DNA of 27,752 nucleotides from Coemansia sp. RSA 487 (taxonomy: Eukaryota > Kickxellomycota > Kickxellomycetes > Kickxellales > Kickxellaceae), in NCBI GenBank assembly GCA_027577595.1, contig JANBRJ010000142.1, positions 1-27,752 on the forward strand, written 5' to 3'. Numbering within the stretch: the first letter of the stretch is position 1; the number at the start of each line of letters is the position of its first letter. The notes beneath the pieces were generated by a model. The model was not told the origin of the DNA. It made no database searches and worked only from the letters and a program-made list of their open reading frames with translations. This document shows positions 23,615 through 27,752 of this stretch, piece after piece. Made by a program: the position numbers and the translations under genes.

Positions 23615-24652
23615 GGCTACTCGTGTGCAATATATCTGTTTCTTTTTTCGTGAGAGGGATACGCTGGGTAATAAAGTGTGCAAATCAGGTATGCGAATAT
23701 GTAGATACTAAAGGGAGAGTGCATGAAAACGCGAAAGGATGGAAATAAAACGAGTACGTTTTACGATGGCGAAAGCTATCTTCCAGAGATTGTAAACGAG
23801 CCTTGCGCTCTTGAGCCGTGTCTGATGCCGTCGTAGCTTCTACTTCCAATATCCACCTCTTTAATCTAGGTGCGCGCGAGCAAGAATGGGAAAGCCTCTG
23901 GAAGCGGAGTATAAAATTAAACTATTAATGTGCAGGAATAAGTTAAGGAGAAAATAATAGACTCTACAAAAGAAAAGGGGGAGAAGTGTTTACAAACAAG
24001 AAAGAGAGAATTTGCTGCTCCTTTTGAACAAAGAGAAAGTGCCTTTGGAAGGCTTAATTTGAGATATGGAATTGAGCGTGCCCAAAAAGGAATAGAGAAT
24101 TGCACTTTAGCAAAGACAGGAATGCGAGATGCAGGAGGAGCGACCACGAGTTCTTTGAGCAAGATGCAAGGGCAACAAGGCCTGTGTGTGTGCACTGCAC
24201 AAAGATGTTCTGATTGTGGTGCAGAGAATGCTGCCAGGCGCAAACGTAAGCACGGTGAGGGAGAACGGGAGGGTAAACAACAGCTCTTTGCTTATTGCCT
24301 GCAGTGACGCCTTTGTAGGATCAGCCAGACAGCAATAGACGTGGAATTGAAAGGAGGTTTCCGATGTGATTGCAACAGGTATTCTAGAAAGGGATTCAAA
24401 CCCCGATACGCGGAGTTAAAGGTTGCGATGGGAGAAAAGAAGGGATGAGCTAAAGAGCGAAAAGGATATAAAACAAGTAACAGCAATAACCAGTATCAAT
24501 AGTGCTAGCAATAGCAATAAAGGGGATAGAGAACAAGGGAGAAAGTAGAGAAGAAAGACAGCGGTGAACAAGAAAAGACGAGATACAGGCAAAATGGCAT
24601 TGTAGGCATGGAGAAAAATGAGGGGAAAGAGAAAAAATAAGCCAGGCGTCTT

Positions 24653-24668
24653 GCAGCAGCAGCAGCAG
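24653..24668. repeat. Short GCA microsatellite
   Basis: Five GCA units plus one base, in the purine-rich tract upstream of the transcription factor. Non-coding as far as can be seen. Confidence 0.7.
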
Positions 24669-25097
24669 TGAATGCGTGTGCGTTGAAAATAGGCACCCGC
24701 TCTCCATGCCTTGGGTATCGAAAGGAGAGGGGGATGCGAGGGAGCGAGAGGGGGGGCGGTCGAGTGAGTAGTAAATGTTTCAATGGGTGAGGCAAAGGGG
24801 CCACTCAACTGCCGCGTATTCGCGACTGGTGAATGAGCTAGCGGAGGCGGCTGATGCACGGCAGAGCAAGCGCAACTTTTCTTGCCAGCGCCACCGTCCC
24901 CTCCCAGCTCCATGCATGCTTGCCATTATTCAGAATAAACCTAGTACTGCATCTCCGCGCATCGTCCGTCTCAGCGTGCGCTCGATGCTGCATTGTCTCC
25001 GCACAAACGTTGCCAAGGGCTACGGGCTGTGCCTTGCCCAGCCAGAAAACAAAAAAGACAGAGCAGGCGTGCTGGGTTCTGCCTTTGGTCTCGATCC

Positions 25098-25124
25098 AGC
25101 ACAGCACATTTGCTGTGCTGTGCT
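25098..25124. repeat. Perfect inverted repeat, 11-bp arms with a 5-base loop
   Basis: The left arm agcacagcaca (25098-25108) and right arm tgtgctgtgct (25114-25124) are exact reverse complements around tttgc. The arms are themselves built from an imperfect cagca repeat. It lies in the non-coding region about 1.5 kb upstream of the transcription factor start. Its function is unknown. Confidence 0.85.
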
Positions 25125-26588
25125 TTTCCGAATGGCTGTATTTCCAGCGCAGCAGCCTCCCTCGTTGCTACTGCACCTGTTGCACGCTGGACGAATAGTG
25201 CTTAATATTGTCTGCGAGTATCACCAACACTGCTTGGCATTACTGCACGCATACTTTTTTATGTTACTGGCGCCTGGTTCTCCTCAGCCCGCATGGAAAG
25301 CTTTCATGCTGGTTGGTTAGCTGCTGCTGCGCCAATAATTCCTGCAAATGGCTCGTGGCGTGCACTGCAGTTATCAGACTGCCTTGCTTCTCCACTTTTT
25401 TAACTCCAGTTCAGCGTTTCTGCTGCGCATCGGAGAGAATTCGGCTGTTCTTTCTTTCTCACCACCAGCGCTGTGGATCCGAAACCGCATGCTGTCCTCC
25501 ACATTTCCCTACATTATTTATGGTTGTGTCTCATGAGTTTCCAGATCCTTGCGTGTAATTATTTAGGAAACCCTAGCCGAGCTTCCCTTTCCTTATTCGC
25601 TAGCTTTGCCAATAACGAATGCCTCATTTTAATTGCTGCGTAAAAAACATCCCACCACCACCATTTTTTATCTTCGCTGACATTGTATGCAATTCCTTCT
25701 TTCATAGCATTTCAATTGCTCGTTTGAATAAGGGAGGGATCACTGGCTTTAGCAATGTGACTATCTTGATTCTTTGCATGCTTCTACTTTCACTGCATGT
25801 CTGCTGGACATTCAATCTATTTTCTGCTTCTGTTTAGCTTGGGCTCAATGTGCTGTTTCCTGTGACACTTGCCTTTATTCTCAAGACATGCAAAAACGAA
25901 AGGAGTTTCAATTCTTGAGCAGATGCAAATGCTTCTGTATAAGCAAGAGTGCGCACATACTACATACTGTACTTCTCACGCCTAGCAAAGTGAATTTTTC
26001 TTTTTTACAAATCACGCGTGTTGCGTCAATGAACGTTTGTGAATGATTGCTACACCACGATGCTCCACCACATGACTGGATATGGCAAAGACATTACAGG
26101 TGCTTTGCTGCCAAAAAAATAACTGCAGCACTCAGGGTCCTATAGTACGATTGTTTGAAGAGTTGCTAATTTAATTTATGTCGGTATACACCATTGTGTG
26201 CTTCGCTTTTGAGAAAATGGACAGTGGCGAAAATGCACAAGGCATTACGTTATAAAGCGTACGAACACATAAGCGCAAAACAATTCACAGAAGCCATCGT
26301 AGATTCTCTAACAGTCATATACTGTATTTTGCAAAACTAGTTGCGTCGAATAAGGACGTATACGTGCCGGTTGGTGTTATATTTGCGCTTGGAAGCAAGA
26401 GACGCAAATTGAGCTTTGTGAAAGAAGCTGTTCGCTACACGTCTATTAGTTCACACTACAATGGATTGGCTTCTTGGTCTCTGACTGTGCATTCAATGTG
26501 GCTAGTTAGTATTGATCCTAATAAAACCTAGCAATCTGAAGAAATACCACCACCTTGAACAAGAACAATAACTAAGCCATACACTCTT

Positions 26589-27026
26589 TGCCGGATGTAG
26601 ATATGTTGGAAGAAGCCTGTCACTCAAATAAAGAGTCAGAGAACATGTCTGCACGCATGCGCATGTTGATGGATATTTCATTGAGAAAGTCTCAAGCCGT
26701 TTCTGCTGCCATAAAGAGAAAAGCCAATGACAAGGAGATCAGGGTTAGTGGGCGTGTTGACACACGAACAGAGCATTTTATGGCCTACATCTCAGATGTA
26801 ATCGATATACTGGATGCAAAGAACATGAAAGGCCATTATCTTGTGATGGACAATGTTCCAATCCACATGCCATTAGCCATTCGAGACCTAATAGAAAACA
26901 GACGACAGAGTCAGTGATAGAATATGCGAGACAGTCAAAAAAGTGACAAAATCAGACTACCAAGGCTACATCAGACATTCCATGACATTCTTCTCTCGCT
27001 GCAAAGACGGAGAAACGAATCTTTAA
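26589..27026 (+). pseudogene. Broken Tc1/mariner (IS630-type, DDE_3) transposase
   Basis: Two blocks of one transposase are visible. The first (about 26650-26898) includes ISLRKSQAVS, SGRVDTRTEHFMAYIS and GHYLVMDNVPIH; the Asp of MDN is the second catalytic acid. The second (about 26894-27026) reads DDRVSDRICETVKKVTKSD, then QGYIRHSMTFFSRC, to a stop after ETNL, the usual C-terminus of this family in early-diverging fungi. Between them the family normally has about 40-45 residues including YLPPYSPxLNPIEEFWSKVK with the third catalytic acid. Here that part is deleted, and the second block is in another frame. The N-terminal helix-turn-helix and first catalytic Asp are also missing. No start ATG is at the expected place (the open frame begins with TTG). 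The copy cannot encode a working transposase. I could not find clear terminal inverted repeats or a TA target duplication. Confidence 0.85.
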
Positions 27027-27526
27027 CTCTTTTATTTTGACAAACAAAGCTTGTACTCAATCCTCTGATTGCTGTGGATAGTTTGAAAGCCCCTTCCTTC
27101 AGTTCAAATAACCAACGTTTCTAATTTTCTTTTGTAACTGTGATAACGATTAGGCTCGCGAGTTGCCGAGCCGTCATTGCAATATAGTTGTCTCATGTTG
27201 GAACAATCATATTTTTGGGAAGCATATATCGTGTGCTTCCCAATTCTCTCGATACTCTTGTGAAAAGCGATATATCAGTATCACAAATGTTCCCAAGCAA
27301 GCTAAAGAACGAAAAGAGAATGTATGCCTGATTAGGAAAGGCAGAGTGACATTGATAACAACGTTAGCCAATGCTATATAACGATCAGTGGGCGTTTGTT
27401 TTTCCTTTTCACTTTTGTTTCTCCTTGGCTTTCCTTTGACATTTTATTTCTACTAGTAGCACCAAATACGCCTTTCAACGCATATATTATATTAGCCATC
27501 TGCTCTTATTTCCTCATCCGTCCGCA
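27027..27526 (+). promoter_or_regulatory. Spacer between the transposase relic and the right-edge ORF
   Basis: AT-rich, with no supportable gene. It contains a perfect 10-bp inverted repeat (27215-27243). Further right a TATA-like ctatataa at about 27374-27381 is followed by CT-rich DNA (27395-27455) and then the ATG at 27527, a plausible promoter and leader for the right-edge ORF. The open frame at 27163-27381 shows no recognisable content. Confidence 0.4.
27215..27243. repeat. Perfect inverted repeat, 10-bp arms with a 9-base loop
   Basis: The left arm ttgggaagca (27215-27224) and right arm tgcttcccaa (27234-27243) are exact reverse complements around tatatcgtg. It lies between the dead transposase and the right-edge ORF. 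It could be part of a transposon end or chance. Confidence 0.85.
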
Positions 27527-27752
27527 ATGGACAATGATAATATATTGGACACAGGGACGCATGTTATAAAGTGTCCCCTAAAATCTCTGGTAAATGACAG
27601 AAATGACATTACCAAGGTAAACGACTATGTTGTGGTGGCCAACACAGCCTCTGCACACATGTATGGGCTGGCTCAGTGGATATTTGTCCATGAGCTGGCT
27701 ACTCACAAGCAGTTCGATCCCTCTGTGTACCTGGAAAAGAGGTTTTTTGGTG
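27527..27752 (+). CDS. Partial ORF running off the right edge; possible Fanzor/TnpB-like nuclease N-terminus
   Basis: From the ATG at 27527 the frame stays open for 75 codons to the end of the window. The visible protein has HVIKCPLKSLVNDRNDI, then a helical stretch with VNDYVVVANTASAHMYGLAQWIFVHEL and a V-Y-L-E-K-R-F-F end. A K-C-P-L-K-S start followed by a long helix ending in a Y-x-x-x-x-W-I-F-x-H-E-L type segment is, from memory, like the N-termini of many hypothetical proteins of Mucoromycota and Zoopagomycota, some of which carry a C-terminal OrfB-type zinc-ribbon (Fanzor) domain. None of the RuvC motifs needed to prove this are inside the window. The nearby mariner relic fits, since Fanzor genes are known to travel with several eukaryotic DNA transposons. 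It could instead be an unrelated lineage-specific gene. An open frame is certain; the family is a guess. Confidence 0.35.
   Translation, partial: MDNDNILDTGTHVIKCPLKSLVNDRNDITKVNDYVVVANTASAHMYGLAQWIFVHELATHKQFDPSVYLEKRFFG

Larger units (their letters stand above)
23615..26588. promoter_or_regulatory. Gene-free region upstream of the transcription factor: likely leader and promoter, with unassigned DNA beyond
   Basis: About 3 kb without a supportable gene. From about 24400 to 24780 the plus strand is strongly purine-rich (minus strand pyrimidine-rich), a usual feature of fungal promoters and leaders reading to the left. From about 24840 to 25500 the DNA is less AT-rich and holds overlapping open frames on both strands (for example 24775-25320 plus), none with recognisable domains. 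A short GCA microsatellite lies at 24653-24668. Beyond 25500 the DNA is AT-rich. A plus-strand stretch at about 26256-26526 stays open for about 90 codons without an early ATG and includes YFAKLVASNKDVYVPVGVIF; it could be a relic, but I do not recognise it. Confidence 0.4.

Noticed and set aside
23615-23683. Upstream extension of transcription factor exon 1 to 23683
   Set aside because: The frame there begins with TTG. The first ATG in frame is at 23614, and the upstream part is plain leader DNA.
24375-24460. tRNA-like A box (tagctcatccc) and B box (ggtttgaatcc) on the minus strand
   Set aside because: The flanking 7-base acceptor arms do not pair, the T stem has a mismatch at its base, and no anticodon arm can be drawn. 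Treated as chance or a very decayed tRNA-derived piece.
24775-25320. 181-codon plus-strand open frame
   Set aside because: No recognisable domain, competing frames of similar length on both strands at the same place, and no promoter-like or splice context that favours it.
26080-26160. cagggtcctatagtacga as a terminal inverted repeat of the mariner relic
   Set aside because: No reverse-complement partner was found to the right of the transposase within the window.

Overview
The window looks like nuclear DNA of a filamentous or early-diverging fungus. Genes have short GT-AG introns, the coding DNA is richer in GC than the AT-rich spacers, and there are a fungal Zn2Cys6/Fungal_trans regulator, a TOM1-type HECT ligase and a MIX23 homologue. 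The transposase relic at the right is of a type I associate with Mucoromycota and Zoopagomycota. My best guess is Kickxellales (Coemansia/Linderina-like), from protein style only and not proven.

Layout, left to right. Positions 1-378 are a spacer; its outermost 55 bases may hold a minus-strand exon of a neighbouring gene. Positions 379-1976 (+) are a two-exon gene for a protein with four CBS domains. Positions 2105-2593 (-) are MIX23 (CCDC58), convergent with the CBS gene. Positions 2851-16379 (-) are a giant TOM1/HUWE1-type HECT E3 ubiquitin ligase of about 4450 residues, read from a 45-base first exon and a 13.3 kb second exon. Positions 17244-23614 (-) are a three-exon Zn2Cys6 transcription factor of about 1411 residues, whose zinc cluster is split by an 854-base intron and whose Fungal_trans domain is split by a 1281-base intron. 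Positions 23615-26580 carry no gene I can support; this is probably the long leader and promoter of the factor. Positions 26589-27026 (+) are a broken Tc1/mariner (IS630-type) transposase. An unfinished open frame starts at 27527 and runs off the right edge; its N-terminus resembles hypothetical proteins of zygomycete fungi that I tentatively link to Fanzor/TnpB-like nucleases.

The left 24 kb is ordinary core-gene DNA: energy or nucleotide sensing (CBS), a mitochondrial intermembrane-space protein (MIX23), protein quality control and ubiquitination (TOM1) and transcription. The genes do not form an obvious pathway. The right 3-4 kb is accessory DNA with transposon remains. The best candidate for something new is the partial ORF at the right edge next to the dead mariner copy, but the window holds only about its first 75 residues.
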